Positions 55,665 through 64,000 of a stretch of 64,000 nt of DNA are shown in pieces; the first letter of the stretch is position 1; each line of letters begins with the position of its first letter. The position numbers and the translations under genes are program-made. The notes under the pieces are model-generated. The model made no database searches. It saw only the letters and a program-made list of their open reading frames with translations, and was not told where the DNA came from. Origin of the DNA: Nocardia sp. XZ_19_385 (GTDB taxonomy: Bacteria > Actinomycetota > Actinomycetes > Mycobacteriales > Mycobacteriaceae); assembly GCF_015355755.1 (NCBI RefSeq), contig NZ_JACVEE010000004.1, positions 62,001-126,000 of the forward strand, in the 5' to 3' direction.

Positions 55665-56377
55665 GGTGGGAATTCAGCCCGGACGAGTTCACCTATGTGT
55701 GGTCGGTGGAGACCGGCCTGGATCGGCGGCCGTATCCGATCAACATGGCGCACCGCGGCACCGTGCGCAGCGAAAACGACTGGGACAAACTGAAACTCGC
55801 CGAGCGGTTCCGGCGCAACGCCGACCCGGACCTGACCGGGGCGCTCGCCCTGTGCGCCCGCTCCGACGCCACCACCATCACGGTCTCCGGTGACCGCTTC
55901 ACCCCGGACGGGCAGTCCGAGGAGACCATCCTCGCCTTCGGCGCCACCCACCTGGTCTGGGGCACGGTGCTGATAGCGGGCCCGTGCGATGTCACCGTCA
56001 TCGCCTGCCATGCCCGGAATGTCCCGCACCACTTGGTGACTGCTATCGGCACCGCACCTTCGGGTCGGCTGGCCACCATGCGCGAACCGCGTGAAGCCGT
56101 GCTCTACGACGATCCGCAGCACTGGCAGCACACCGAAATCGCCCGTCGCGCCGCGACTTTGCGCCGGACCCTGCACAGACCCATCGACGCGCGCGGCTTC
56201 ATCACCGTCACCGTCGCGCCCGAGAACCCCATGTCCCCGCCCACCCGCCACCGCACCTGGCTCGACTTCACCGGTGACGGCCGCTATCTGCTTACTACCA
56301 GTACCGACCTCACCCTGGCGCCGGTCACCGACCAGGCCCTGGCCGCCCAGCTCAAACGCCTCGCGGCGATCGGCTGA
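55661..56377 (+). CDS. espG: ESX secretion chaperone EspG
   Basis: A 238-residue EspG protein. It begins RWEFSPDEFTYVWSVETGLDRRPYPI, the usual opening (W-x-L/F-x-PDEF...TGLDRxPYP), and ends with TTSTDLTLAPVTDQALAAQL. EspG binds the tip of cognate PE/PPE-type pairs and guides them to the ESX export machine. The GTG at 55661 overlaps the cargo stop by 4 bp; a second GTG at 55652 is possible. No ATPase or membrane channel gene is in the window, so the cassette would rely on an ESX system encoded elsewhere. Confidence 0.88.
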   Translation: MRWEFSPDEFTYVWSVETGLDRRPYPINMAHRGTVRSENDWDKLKLAERFRRNADPDLTGALALCARSDATTITVSGDRFTPDGQSEETILAFGATHLVWGTVLIAGPCDVTVIACHARNVPHHLVTAIGTAPSGRLATMREPREAVLYDDPQHWQHTEIARRAATLRRTLHRPIDARGFITVTVAPENPMSPPTRHRTWLDFTGDGRYLLTTSTDLTLAPVTDQALAAQLKRLAAIG

Positions 56378-56380
56378 GAT

Positions 56381-57055
56381 TCACACCGGCACTGCCTCGA
56401 CAGCCAGGAACTCCGCCAGGTGTTCGGCTGCCCTGCGGTCGAATTCGTCGTAGTGGGCGACTCGCTCGGCCCCGCCGACGGCGTCGCCGATGGACAGGTT
56501 GCCCTCGGCGTCGAGGCGCTGCGGGCGGTCCTCCGCATCCGGGAGCAGCCCGACCCGGGAGTGTGCGAACCCGCAGTAGTAGGCGATGCCCGTGCTGAGG
56601 TTGGCCTCCAGGGTCGCTTGCATGTCCGGCAGGAAGGCGTCGTCGCCCGCGATGCCCGCGAGTCCGAGCCACAGCATGCGCTTGCCCGCCAGGCGCGGTT
56701 TGCTACGGCCGTAGGCGAATCCATAGTTCCAGACTCGGTCGATCCAGCCCTTCATAATGGCGGGCACGCTCTGCCAGTACACCGGGAAGACCGCGACGAC
56801 GATATCGGCGTCCAGGATCCGCTGCATATGCGCCTGCGTCTCAGCGGAATACGGCTTTTCGCGATTTCCGAATTCGGGCTGGTCTTCGAAGTTCATGCGC
56901 GGATCGAAGCCCTCGGCATGCAGATCCAGATAGTCGACGGCATAGCCCGCCGATTCGAGCCGCTGGGTGGTGCGACGGGCCGTGTGCGCGGTAAGCGAGT
57001 CGGAGCGGTGGTGCGCGACGACGACGAGGGCGGTGCGCTGAGCAGTGTTCTGCAC
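56381..57055 (-). CDS. NAD(P)H:quinone oxidoreductase (flavodoxin-like fold)
   Basis: A 224-residue flavoprotein of the NQO1/MdaB/KefF type. Seen: ALVVVAHHRSDSLTAHTA (flavin phosphate loop), FPVYWQSVPAIMKGWIDRVW (the P-x-W...KGWxDR motif) and LWLGLAGIAG. It would reduce quinones by two electrons with NAD(P)H. The start is a GTG at 57055 with AGGAGA upstream. It is divergent from an AraC regulator that most likely controls it. Confidence 0.87.
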   Translation of the reverse strand: MQNTAQRTALVVVAHHRSDSLTAHTARRTTQRLESAGYAVDYLDLHAEGFDPRMNFEDQPEFGNREKPYSAETQAHMQRILDADIVVAVFPVYWQSVPAIMKGWIDRVWNYGFAYGRSKPRLAGKRMLWLGLAGIAGDDAFLPDMQATLEANLSTGIAYYCGFAHSRVGLLPDAEDRPQRLDAEGNLSIGDAVGGAERVAHYDEFDRRAAEHLAEFLAVEAVPV

Positions 57056-57130
57056 GGGATTTCTCCTGATCTCCTGGGTCGATCTCGATTGCGTGGTCTC
57101 CAGTAGACCCCGCATCGTGTGGACGATCCA

Positions 57131-57157
57131 TAGGAGAAACACTTCGATGGATAGGAG
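57131..57157 (+). promoter_or_regulatory. Paired TAGGAG half-sites, AraC-type
   Basis: TAGGAG occurs at 57131-57136 and 57152-57157, exactly 21 bp (two turns) apart, in the region between the reductase and the AraC gene. Direct repeats at this spacing are typical AraC dimer sites. A -10-like TACGAT (57164-57169) lies 6 bp before the AraC ATG. Confidence 0.6.
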
Positions 57158-57175
57158 TTCGTCTACGATTGTGGC

Positions 57176-58102
57176 ATGGATCCGGTTAGCGCACTTCTGA
57201 GCGGCATTCGAGCCGAAGGCTCGGTAGTCAGTAACGCGCGCCTGGAGGCGCCGTGGACCATCCGCTTCGCCGACCGCGCGCCGCTGACCATGATCTGTGT
57301 ACTGCACGGCGGCGGGACCTTGATGCTGCCGGACGGCACCCAGATGCGCGTCGGCAAGGGCGACACCGCCGTGGTCCGCGGTGCCGATCCGTTCCACCTC
57401 ACCGACAACCCGGATTCCCTGAACCGTCCGCACCTCGAATACGAAATCGCCTGCTTCGCTCCCGATCCCGCCTGTACCTCGGAGGAGATCAGCGGAATCC
57501 GCTGGGGCGCCGACACTTCGGAGACCACCGCACTGATCGTAGGCGCTTACCGCGCCGCCGGCCGCCGCCACGAACGTCTGCTGCGCGCCCTACCATCGGC
57601 ACTGGTGATCCAAGAGGACGTCGACACCTGCGACTGGCTGGAGAAAGCCGCCATCGATTCCGCCACCCACGTCGCCGGCTCCCAAGCCCTGATGGACCGC
57701 CTCCTGGACTGGGCCCTGGTCTGCACCCTGCGCACCTGGTTCGACCAAGCGGGCCCCGACGCACCCACCTGGTACCGCGGCCTCGCCGACCCCATCCTCG
57801 CCCCGGCCCTGAAAGCCATGCACGGCAACCCCTCCCGCCCCTGGTCGGTAGCCACCCTCGCCGCCGAAGCCGGCGTCTCCCGCGCCCTGTTCGCCAAACG
57901 CTTCACCGACCTGATGGGCCGCCCACCCCTGTCCTACCTCACCGACTTCCGCATGGACGAAGCCGAAGAACTCCTCGCCGACACCGACCTCACCGTCGCC
58001 CAGGTAGCCAAATCCGTCGGCTACGCCGACCCCTTCGGCTTCAGCGCCGCCTTCAAACGCTACCGAGGCATGAGCCCGACGGCCTTCCGCGCCGCCGCGT
58101 AG
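57176..58102 (+). CDS. AraC family transcriptional regulator (cupin_6 type)
   Basis: A 308-residue regulator. The N-terminal 190 residues form a cupin-type sensor (LHGGGTLMLPDGTQMRVGKGDTAVVRG), and residues 215-308 hold two AraC helix-turn-helix motifs (WSVATLAAEAGVSRALFAKRF and LTVAQVAKSVGYADPFGFSAAFKRYRGMSPTAFR). It is divergent from the quinone oxidoreductase and probably activates or represses it. The mRNA appears leaderless. Confidence 0.9.
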   Translation: MDPVSALLSGIRAEGSVVSNARLEAPWTIRFADRAPLTMICVLHGGGTLMLPDGTQMRVGKGDTAVVRGADPFHLTDNPDSLNRPHLEYEIACFAPDPACTSEEISGIRWGADTSETTALIVGAYRAAGRRHERLLRALPSALVIQEDVDTCDWLEKAAIDSATHVAGSQALMDRLLDWALVCTLRTWFDQAGPDAPTWYRGLADPILAPALKAMHGNPSRPWSVATLAAEAGVSRALFAKRFTDLMGRPPLSYLTDFRMDEAEELLADTDLTVAQVAKSVGYADPFGFSAAFKRYRGMSPTAFRAAA

Positions 58103-58132
58103 TCCGCAGCGGCGTGGAAGGCGGTCGCGCGG

Positions 58133-60793
58133 CTACAGGCGTGGGTCGACCGGTTCGGATTCCAGGGCGAGGACCGCGAAGACGGCCTCGTGGACGCGCC
58201 AGAGGGGTTCGCCTGCTACGAAGCGGTCCAGGGATTCCAAACCGAGGGCGTACTCGCGCAATGCCATCGAGCGTTTGCGGCCGAGGCCGCGGGTGCGGAG
58301 GCGGCTGAGGTTGGCGTCGTGGAGGTACTCCGGGCCGTAGATGATCCGGAGGTATTCCCGGCCACGGCATTTCACGCCTGGCTGGACCAGTCGACCGGTG
58401 TGCGCTGGATCGCGCGCGGCGGAGGCTGCGCCGTCGGTGCCCGGCTCGTCGGTCTCGGCGTTCGCCGCAGGGGCGGACTTCTTGCGCGGTGCGCCACGCA
58501 CAAGCGAGTCGAACGGCTTGACGACCATGCCTTCGCCTCCGGCCTCGGTCAGCTCCGTCCACCAGGCTGTGGCCGCGACTTCGCCGTCCGGCTCGGTCAG
58601 GTCGACGATCATTCGGCCGGTCGCCGTGAACAGTTCGCTGTCCGCAGCGACCAGACGGTCGATGTGGGTCAGGTGCCAATTGTGGTCGCGGGTGGCGTAG
58701 TTGGCACCCTCGGCCGCCAGGAGTTGGAACGGGGCGAGGCGGATGCCGTCGAGGCCGTCGACCGGCCAGCAGTAGCGGCCGTACGCGGTCGTGAAGGCCG
58801 TCGCGTCGGTGCGGCGGGCTTCGGTGCGCGACGCGAGGTCCGCGACATCGAGGCCGCGTTCGGTGGCGGCCGCGAGGACCGCGGACGCTGTGCCGAGCGA
58901 CGCTCGTGCCGCCGCACCGACTGCCGCGTACTGGCTGCGAAGTAGTCCGACCGCCTTTGCCGACCACGGCATCAGTTCGGCGTCCAGGATCAGCCAGTCG
59001 CTGTTCAGTTCCTCGAACAGGCCCGCTGATTCAGCCGCCGCCCGCACGCGGGCGAGCAGCGCTTCGGACTGTGCGGCGTTGTCGAAGAACGGCCGGCCGG
59101 TGCGGGTGTAGATGACGCCGGTGCGGCCGTCTTCGACGCCGAAGCGGTTGCGGGCGGCCTCGGCCGAGCGGGTGAGCACGACGATGGCACGCGAGCCCAT
59201 GTGCTTCTCTTCGCACAGCACGCGGTCGACGCCCTCGGAGCGGTAGTAGGCGAAGGCTTCAGCCGGATGCTCGAGGTAGCCGTCCAGCGACGAGGTCGCA
59301 CACGGCGACATGGTCGGCGGGAGGTAGACCAGCCAGCGCGGGTCCAGGGCGAAACGGCTCATGACTTCCAGTGCGGCGCTCGCGTTTTCCTCCTGGACGC
59401 CGACGCGGCCGTGCTGGCGGGTTTCCACCACGCGGCGGCCGACGACGTCGTCGAGATCGAGGACGCCCGGGTCGCGGTGCACCACCCCGGCCGGGGTGGC
59501 GATGGTCGTGGCTTCCAGCGGGCGTACCGGCGCGTACCAAACCTGTTCCGCCGGAACGGAAACCGGTTCGCGTTCCGGATAACGCAGAGCCGACAGCCGG
59601 CCGCCGAAGACCACGCCGGTGTCCAGGCACAGGGTGTTGTTGACCCAGTGCAGTTCGGCCATCGGCGTGTGACCATAGAGGACCGTGGCGCGGCCGCGAT
59701 AGTCCTCGGCCCACGGGTAGCGCACCGGGAGCCCGAATTCGTCGGTCTCGCCGGTGGATTCGCCGTACATGCAGAACGAGCGGACCCGCCCGGAGGCGCG
59801 GCCGTGGTACTCCTCTTTCAGGCCCGCGTGCGCGACGACGAGGTTGCCGCCGTCGAGGACGTAGTGGCTGATCAGGCCGCGGCAGAAGTCCAGGGCCGCC
59901 TTGCGGAAGTCCTCGTCCTCGGCGTCGAGCTGGGCCAGGGATTCGGCCAGGCCGTGGGCCGGGTTGACCTTCTTGCCGCTGAGCGCGCGCACCAGCTTGT
60001 ACTCGTGGTTGCCGGTGACGCACAGCGCGGTGCCCGCGGCGACCATGCCCATCACCAGGCGCAGCACACCCGGGGTGTCCGGGCCGCGGTCGACCAGGTC
60101 GCCGACGAACACGGCGGTACGCCCGGCCGGGTGCCGGGCGTTGACGGCCCGGCCCGCCTCGTCGTGTTCCAGTTCGTAGCCGAGGACACCGAGCAAGGTT
60201 TCCAGTTCGGAGCGGCAGCCGTGCACGTCGCCGATGACATCGAACGGCCCGGTGAGTTCGCGCTTGTCGTTCCACGCCTTCTCGTCGGCAATGGTCGCGG
60301 CATCGATTTCCTCGACCCCGCGCAGCACATAGACCTTCCGGAAGCCCTCGCGTTCCAGGCCGCGCAGGCCGCGCCGCAGTTCGCGCTGCTGCCGGGACAC
60401 GACGTGCGCACCGAGGTGGGCGCGGTCGGCGCGGGCCGTATTGCGTTCCAGGCAAACCGAATCCGGCACATCGAGCACGATCGCCACCGGCAGCACATCG
60501 TGCGCCCGGGCGACCGCGACCAGTTCCTGCCGGGCCTTGGGCTGCACGTTGGTGGCGTCGACGACGGTGCGCAGTCCGCGCCGCAACCGCACGCCCGCGA
60601 TGTGGTGCAGCAACGCGAACGCGTCCGGTGTCGCCGACTGATCGTTCTCGTCGTCGCTGACGATGCCGCGGCAGGCATCCGAAGACACGACCGCGGTGGC
60701 GCGGAAGTGTTTGCGCGCGAACGTGGATTTGCCCGAACCGGTACTGCCGATGAGCACGACGAGCGAAAGCTCCGGGATTGACAGCTCGGTCAT
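58133..60793 (-). CDS. pnkp: Polynucleotide kinase-phosphatase-ligase Pnkp (RNA repair)
   Basis: An 886-residue three-domain RNA repair enzyme. Kinase: P-loop GSTGSGKST (16-24). Phosphatase: GDVHGC (188-193), GDLVDRGP (231-238) and GNHE (261-264). Ligase: nucleotidyl lysine Lys530 in EEKHMGSR and motif GMVVKP (755-760). It heals 5'-OH and 2',3'-cyclic ends and joins RNA, working with Hen1. The ligase has a polar insert of about 35 residues (about 766-801, KKSAPAANAE onwards) before QPGVKCRGREYL. The ATG overlaps the hen1 stop by one base (TGATG). Confidence 0.95.
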   Translation of the reverse strand: MTELSIPELSLVVLIGSTGSGKSTFARKHFRATAVVSSDACRGIVSDDENDQSATPDAFALLHHIAGVRLRRGLRTVVDATNVQPKARQELVAVARAHDVLPVAIVLDVPDSVCLERNTARADRAHLGAHVVSRQQRELRRGLRGLEREGFRKVYVLRGVEEIDAATIADEKAWNDKRELTGPFDVIGDVHGCRSELETLLGVLGYELEHDEAGRAVNARHPAGRTAVFVGDLVDRGPDTPGVLRLVMGMVAAGTALCVTGNHEYKLVRALSGKKVNPAHGLAESLAQLDAEDEDFRKAALDFCRGLISHYVLDGGNLVVAHAGLKEEYHGRASGRVRSFCMYGESTGETDEFGLPVRYPWAEDYRGRATVLYGHTPMAELHWVNNTLCLDTGVVFGGRLSALRYPEREPVSVPAEQVWYAPVRPLEATTIATPAGVVHRDPGVLDLDDVVGRRVVETRQHGRVGVQEENASAALEVMSRFALDPRWLVYLPPTMSPCATSSLDGYLEHPAEAFAYYRSEGVDRVLCEEKHMGSRAIVVLTRSAEAARNRFGVEDGRTGVIYTRTGRPFFDNAAQSEALLARVRAAAESAGLFEELNSDWLILDAELMPWSAKAVGLLRSQYAAVGAAARASLGTASAVLAAATERGLDVADLASRTEARRTDATAFTTAYGRYCWPVDGLDGIRLAPFQLLAAEGANYATRDHNWHLTHIDRLVAADSELFTATGRMIVDLTEPDGEVAATAWWTELTEAGGEGMVVKPFDSLVRGAPRKKSAPAANAETDEPGTDGAASAARDPAHTGRLVQPGVKCRGREYLRIIYGPEYLHDANLSRLRTRGLGRKRSMALREYALGLESLDRFVAGEPLWRVHEAVFAVLALESEPVDPRL

Positions 60794-62289
60794 CACGCGG
60801 CCCCTTTCTCGTCGTTGCAGGTGAGCTTGGTGAAGACCGCCATTTGTGTGGGCGGCCCGAATTCCGGATCGGGAGTACCGATCGGGACGTAGCGCACGGC
60901 ATAGCCGTACCGGGCGGCGACGCCGTCGGCCCAGGCCGCGAATTCCGCACGCGTCCACTCGAACCGGTGATCGTCGTGCCGGAACTCGCCTGCCGCCAGA
61001 CCCTCGAACCGGACGTTGATCTCCGAGTTCGGAGTGGTTATCAGCACGGAATCCGGTGCGGCGGAACCGAATACCGCGTGTTCGAGCGCCCCGAGCCGCG
61101 GCGGATCGACATGCTCGATCACCTCCATCAGCACCGCGGCGTCATAGCCGCGCAGGCGCGTGTCGGTATAGGTGAGTGCACCCTGAAGCAGCGTCAGCCG
61201 TTGCGCCATCCGCTCCGGCATGCGCTCCAAACGCAGCCGCCGCTTGGCGATATTGAGCGCGCGCATGGACACATCGACACCGACGATCTCGGTGAACATC
61301 CGGTCGGACAACAGTTCTCGCAGCAACACGCCTTCACCGCAGCCGAGATCGAGTACGCGGTGCGCACCGGCTTCGTACAGAGCTGCACGCACCGCAGCCC
61401 GCCGCGCCACTGCCAATGATGGTGTGCGCGGCTCGGCTTCGGGCGTTGCGAGATCCTTCGCTTCGTTCGGGCTGACCTCTTGCCCAGCATCGGATTCGTC
61501 GTTGTCCTCCACCGCGTCCAACTGCTCCGGATCGACATCGTCTACCTCAGCGAGCCGAGCCAGCGCGGTCCGCACCAGCGATTGCCGCCGCGCCAGATAC
61601 CGCCGCGTGATCCACGCCCGCTCCGGATGCTCGGCCAACCACCCCGCAGCCGTCCGGATCAACTTGTCGACCTCGTCCGCGGCCAGCCAGTAGTGCTTCG
61701 CCCCGTCCAGTACCGGCAACAGCACATACAGGTGTGACAGCGCGTCCGCCAGTCGCATCGTCCCGGTGAGAACAACATGCAGGTAGTGAGATTCACCCCA
61801 CTCCGGGAACGCCGGGTCCAACGGCAGGGGAGTGGCGGAGACTTCCCAGCCGAGCGGCGCGAACACCTTCTCGGCCGCCTCCGGCCCACCCTTGCACGGC
61901 ACCGCCGGCAACTCGATGCGCAGCGGCAGCGCCGTCTGTGCCAGTTCCGGCCGCAGCTCGCACCGGCCGCGCAACGCGGTCCGGAACACCGACCCGAGCG
62001 CCACCGACAACAGCGACGACGCCGCATACGGCCGATCGTTCACGTACTGCCCGAGACTGAAATCCGGCGTATTGCGAGAGCGACCGCGCACCAACCGGAT
62101 CGGGTCCACCTCGAGCAGCAGCGCCGCAGTGCAGCGCTGCTCGCTCGCCTCCGGATACAGCACGTGCGCGGTCCCGTAGGACTGCTCGAACGCCTGCACC
62201 CGCCCGGGGTTCTTGTGCAGCAAGAACCCCAGATCGGACGCGGGCCAAGCCGCGCCCTCGGGCGGTGTGCAGGTGATCGTCAAAAGCAT
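60793..62289 (-). CDS. hen1: 3'-terminal RNA ribose 2'-O-methyltransferase Hen1
   Basis: A 498-residue bacterial Hen1. The N-terminal 230 residues (LLTITCTPP, GFLLHKNPGRVQAFEQ) activate the Pnkp ligase; the C-terminal methyltransferase has SAM motif VLDLGCGEG (312-320), metal residues Glu389, Glu392 and His393 in MEVIEH, and FRHDDHRFEW with His438 and His441. It methylates the 2'-OH at the 3' end of the cut RNA before ligation, so the repaired RNA resists the same ribotoxin. The ATG at 62289 gives the usual start MLLTI; an ATG 18 bp upstream is less likely. Confidence 0.95.
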   Translation of the reverse strand: MLLTITCTPPEGAAWPASDLGFLLHKNPGRVQAFEQSYGTAHVLYPEASEQRCTAALLLEVDPIRLVRGRSRNTPDFSLGQYVNDRPYAASSLLSVALGSVFRTALRGRCELRPELAQTALPLRIELPAVPCKGGPEAAEKVFAPLGWEVSATPLPLDPAFPEWGESHYLHVVLTGTMRLADALSHLYVLLPVLDGAKHYWLAADEVDKLIRTAAGWLAEHPERAWITRRYLARRQSLVRTALARLAEVDDVDPEQLDAVEDNDESDAGQEVSPNEAKDLATPEAEPRTPSLAVARRAAVRAALYEAGAHRVLDLGCGEGVLLRELLSDRMFTEIVGVDVSMRALNIAKRRLRLERMPERMAQRLTLLQGALTYTDTRLRGYDAAVLMEVIEHVDPPRLGALEHAVFGSAAPDSVLITTPNSEINVRFEGLAAGEFRHDDHRFEWTRAEFAAWADGVAARYGYAVRYVPIGTPDPEFGPPTQMAVFTKLTCNDEKGAA

Positions 62290-62343
62290 GCAGCGATCGT
62301 CGCTCACCTGTGCGAACGTCGCAAGGGAGTTTCCGCAGGTAAC

Positions 62344-64000
62344 TCAGCGGCTGGGGTCGGGCCACTGCCATTTCGCGACGACGGGTATGTCCTCGCCGTG
62401 TTCGCGGGTCCAGGCGCGCGCGTTCCAGCGCGCGTCCACCATTTCTTGCCGCAGCCCGGCCGCCTTCTCCCGCAGCCCGGGCACGCGATCGATGACATCC
62501 ATCACCAGGTGGTATCGATCCATGTCGTTGAGCATCACCATGTCGAAAGGCGTTGTGGTGGTGCCCTTTTCCTTGTAGCCGCGAACATGGATCTCGGCGT
62601 GGTTGGTGCGCTTGTAGGTGAGCCGGTGGATCAGCCACGGATACCCGTGGAAGGCGAAGATCACCGGCCGGTCCCGGGTGAAGAGTGTGTCGAACTCCCG
62701 GTCGGGCAGCCCGTGCGGATGTTCCTGCTCGGGCAGCAACCGCATCAGGTCGACCACGTTGACCACCCGAATCCGCAACTCCCGCATGCGGTCTCGCAGG
62801 ATCGCGGCGGCGGCCAGGGTCTCCAGGGTCGGCACGTCACCCGCGCAGGCGAGCACCACGTCCGGCGTGCGGCCGAGGGTGTCGTTGTGTCCCGCCCAGT
62901 CCCAGATCCCGGCCCCGCGCGCGCAGTGCACGGCGGCGTCGGACACCGAAAGCCAGTCCGCCTGTGGCTGTTTCCCGGCCACCACAACATTCACGTAGTG
63001 CTTGGACCGCAGGCAGTGGTTGTACACCGACAGCAGCGTGTTCGCGTCCGGCGGCAGATACACCCGCACGATCTCGGGTTTCTTGTTCAGCACCACGTCG
63101 AGGAACCCGGGATCCTGATGGGTGAACCCGTTGTGGTCCTGCCGCCAAACATGGGACGAGAGCAGATAATTCAAACTCGCGATGGGCCGCCGCCACGGCA
63201 CCTGCGCGCTGGCATCGAGCCACTTGGCGTGCTGATTGAACATGGCGTCGACGATGTGGATGAACGCCTCGTAGCAGGTGAACACGCCATGCCGGCCGGT
63301 GAGCAGATACCCCTCCAGCAGACCCTGGCACATGTGCTCGGAGAGCACCTCGATCACCCGGCCGGTGCGATCCAATTTCGAGTCGTACTCACCGATTTCG
63401 GCCTGCCAGTCCCGCCCGGTTACCTCCAGGATGTCCTGCAACCGGTTGCTCGCCAGCTCGTCCGGTGCGAAGGTCAGGAAGTTGTCCGGGTTGGCCGCGG
63501 TGACATCGCGCAGCCAGGTCCCGAGCACCTGGGTCGCCTCGTGCTGGCCGGCGCCGGGCGCATCGACCGGCACCCCGTAGTCGCGCCAGTCCGGCAGCCG
63601 CAGATCACGAACCAGCATGCCGCCGTTGGCAACCGGGTTCGCACTCATGCGCCGATCGCCGCCCGGCACCAGATCGATCAACTCCGACACCGGCCGACCG
63701 GCCTCGTCGAACAGTTCCTCCGGGCGATAGGCCCGCAACCATTGTTCGAGCACCGCGCGATGGGCGTCGTCGGTGCGCGCGGCCGGTAGCGGCACCTGGT
63801 GCGCGCGGTAAGTCCCCTCGACCTGATCCCCGTCCACCTTGGGCGGGCAGGTCCATCCCTTCGGCGTGCGCAATACGATCATCGGCCAGCTCGGCCGGAC
63901 TCCGTCGGTCCCGCCGCGCGCGGCGCGCTGGATCTGCCCGACCCGCTCCAGACAGGTATCGACCGCGGTCGCCATCGCCTGATGCACCGCCGCCGGATCG
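62344..64000 (-). CDS. xfp: Phosphoketolase, C-terminal part (runs off right edge)
   Basis: The last 552 residues of a thiamine-diphosphate phosphoketolase that splits xylulose-5-phosphate (and often fructose-6-phosphate) into acetyl phosphate and a smaller sugar phosphate. Seen: [75 protein letters not shown], and [16 protein letters not shown] with [14 protein letters not shown] near the end. The N-terminal cofactor region lies outside the window. The stop is 54 bp before hen1 on the same strand, so the three genes could share a transcript. Acetyl phosphate points to central carbon metabolism rather than RNA repair. Confidence 0.96.
   Translation of the reverse strand, partial: DPAAVHQAMATAVDTCLERVGQIQRAARGGTDGVRPSWPMIVLRTPKGWTCPPKVDGDQVEGTYRAHQVPLPAARTDDAHRAVLEQWLRAYRPEELFDEAGRPVSELIDLVPGGDRRMSANPVANGGMLVRDLRLPDWRDYGVPVDAPGAGQHEATQVLGTWLRDVTAANPDNFLTFAPDELASNRLQDILEVTGRDWQAEIGEYDSKLDRTGRVIEVLSEHMCQGLLEGYLLTGRHGVFTCYEAFIHIVDAMFNQHAKWLDASAQVPWRRPIASLNYLLSSHVWRQDHNGFTHQDPGFLDVVLNKKPEIVRVYLPPDANTLLSVYNHCLRSKHYVNVVVAGKQPQADWLSVSDAAVHCARGAGIWDWAGHNDTLGRTPDVVLACAGDVPTLETLAAAAILRDRMRELRIRVVNVVDLMRLLPEQEHPHGLPDREFDTLFTRDRPVIFAFHGYPWLIHRLTYKRTNHAEIHVRGYKEKGTTTTPFDMVMLNDMDRYHLVMDVIDRVPGLREKAAGLRQEMVDARWNARAWTREHGEDIPVVAKWQWPDPSR

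Noticed and set aside
59201..63789. Plus-strand frames of 526 and 670 residues over pnkp, hen1 and the phosphoketolase
   Set aside because: Antisense shadows of motif-complete genes.

Overview
The window comes from a high-GC actinobacterium, most likely Nocardia or a close relative in the Mycobacteriales. Reasons: codon third positions are almost all G or C, and GTG and TTG starts are frequent. It has a mycothiol-type nitroreductase, an ESX chaperone (EspG) and an EttA, the 180-kDa type of NAD-glutamate dehydrogenase and a group II truncated haemoglobin. From memory, the stretch from ssb (18.4 kb) to the lipP-like esterase (54.5 kb) carries the same gene set as M. tuberculosis Rv2478c back to Rv2463, with local inversions and insertions. 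Genus is inferred; nothing here names a species.

Layout. (1) 0-5 kb: alcohol dehydrogenase, aldehyde dehydrogenase and a Tat-exported alkylsulfatase, which together could turn alkyl sulfates into carboxylic acids. (2) 5-6.6 kb: alpha/beta hydrolase plus MerR regulator behind a palindromic MerR-type promoter. (3) 6.7-13.7 kb: ROK regulator, ribose-type ABC importer, Gfo/Idh/MocA dehydrogenase and a TIM-barrel isomerase, a tightly packed operon for an unidentified sugar or polyol. (4) 13.7-18.2 kb: EamA exporter with twin operators, tRNA-Arg, a CopD/CtaG membrane protein and a threonine-dehydratase-like enzyme. (5) 18.4-30.8 kb: ssb, ettA, gdh, a YeaQ protein, MFS/LysR pair, a chloramphenicol-phosphotransferase-like kinase, a thioesterase and an Rv2474c-like protein. 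(6) 30.8-33.8 kb: an array of 66-bp palindromes with a 134-bp period, then azlC-azlD and a divergent XRE-cupin regulator. (7) 33.8-43.9 kb: HNH nuclease, glbO, alpha-glucosidase, ctaJ-like gene, DUF5130-like gene, NmrA-like reductase, pepN, purC, Nudix, P-loop kinase and an excalibur protein. (8) 44-50 kb: tRNA-Pro, tRNA-Gly, GGDEF protein, nei2, rpiB, M48 protease, nitroreductase and an NAD(P)H:ferredoxin-type reductase. (9) 50-58 kb: a DGPF protein with an ECF42-type sigma factor, alpha-methylacyl-CoA racemase behind a KstR-like box, lipP-like esterase, an orphan ESX cargo/EspG cassette, and a quinone reductase with a divergent AraC regulator. (10) 58-64 kb: the Pnkp-Hen1 RNA repair pair behind a phosphoketolase that runs off the right end.

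Several genes appear to be leaderless, with a -10 hexamer 6-7 bp before the start codon. No insertion sequence, prophage or CRISPR array was seen. The best candidates for new biology are the palindrome array, whose spacers look like decayed copies of the azlD 3' end, the orphan ESX cassette, and the two well-defined operators (twin TTACATGTAA sites, and the KstR-like box before the racemase).
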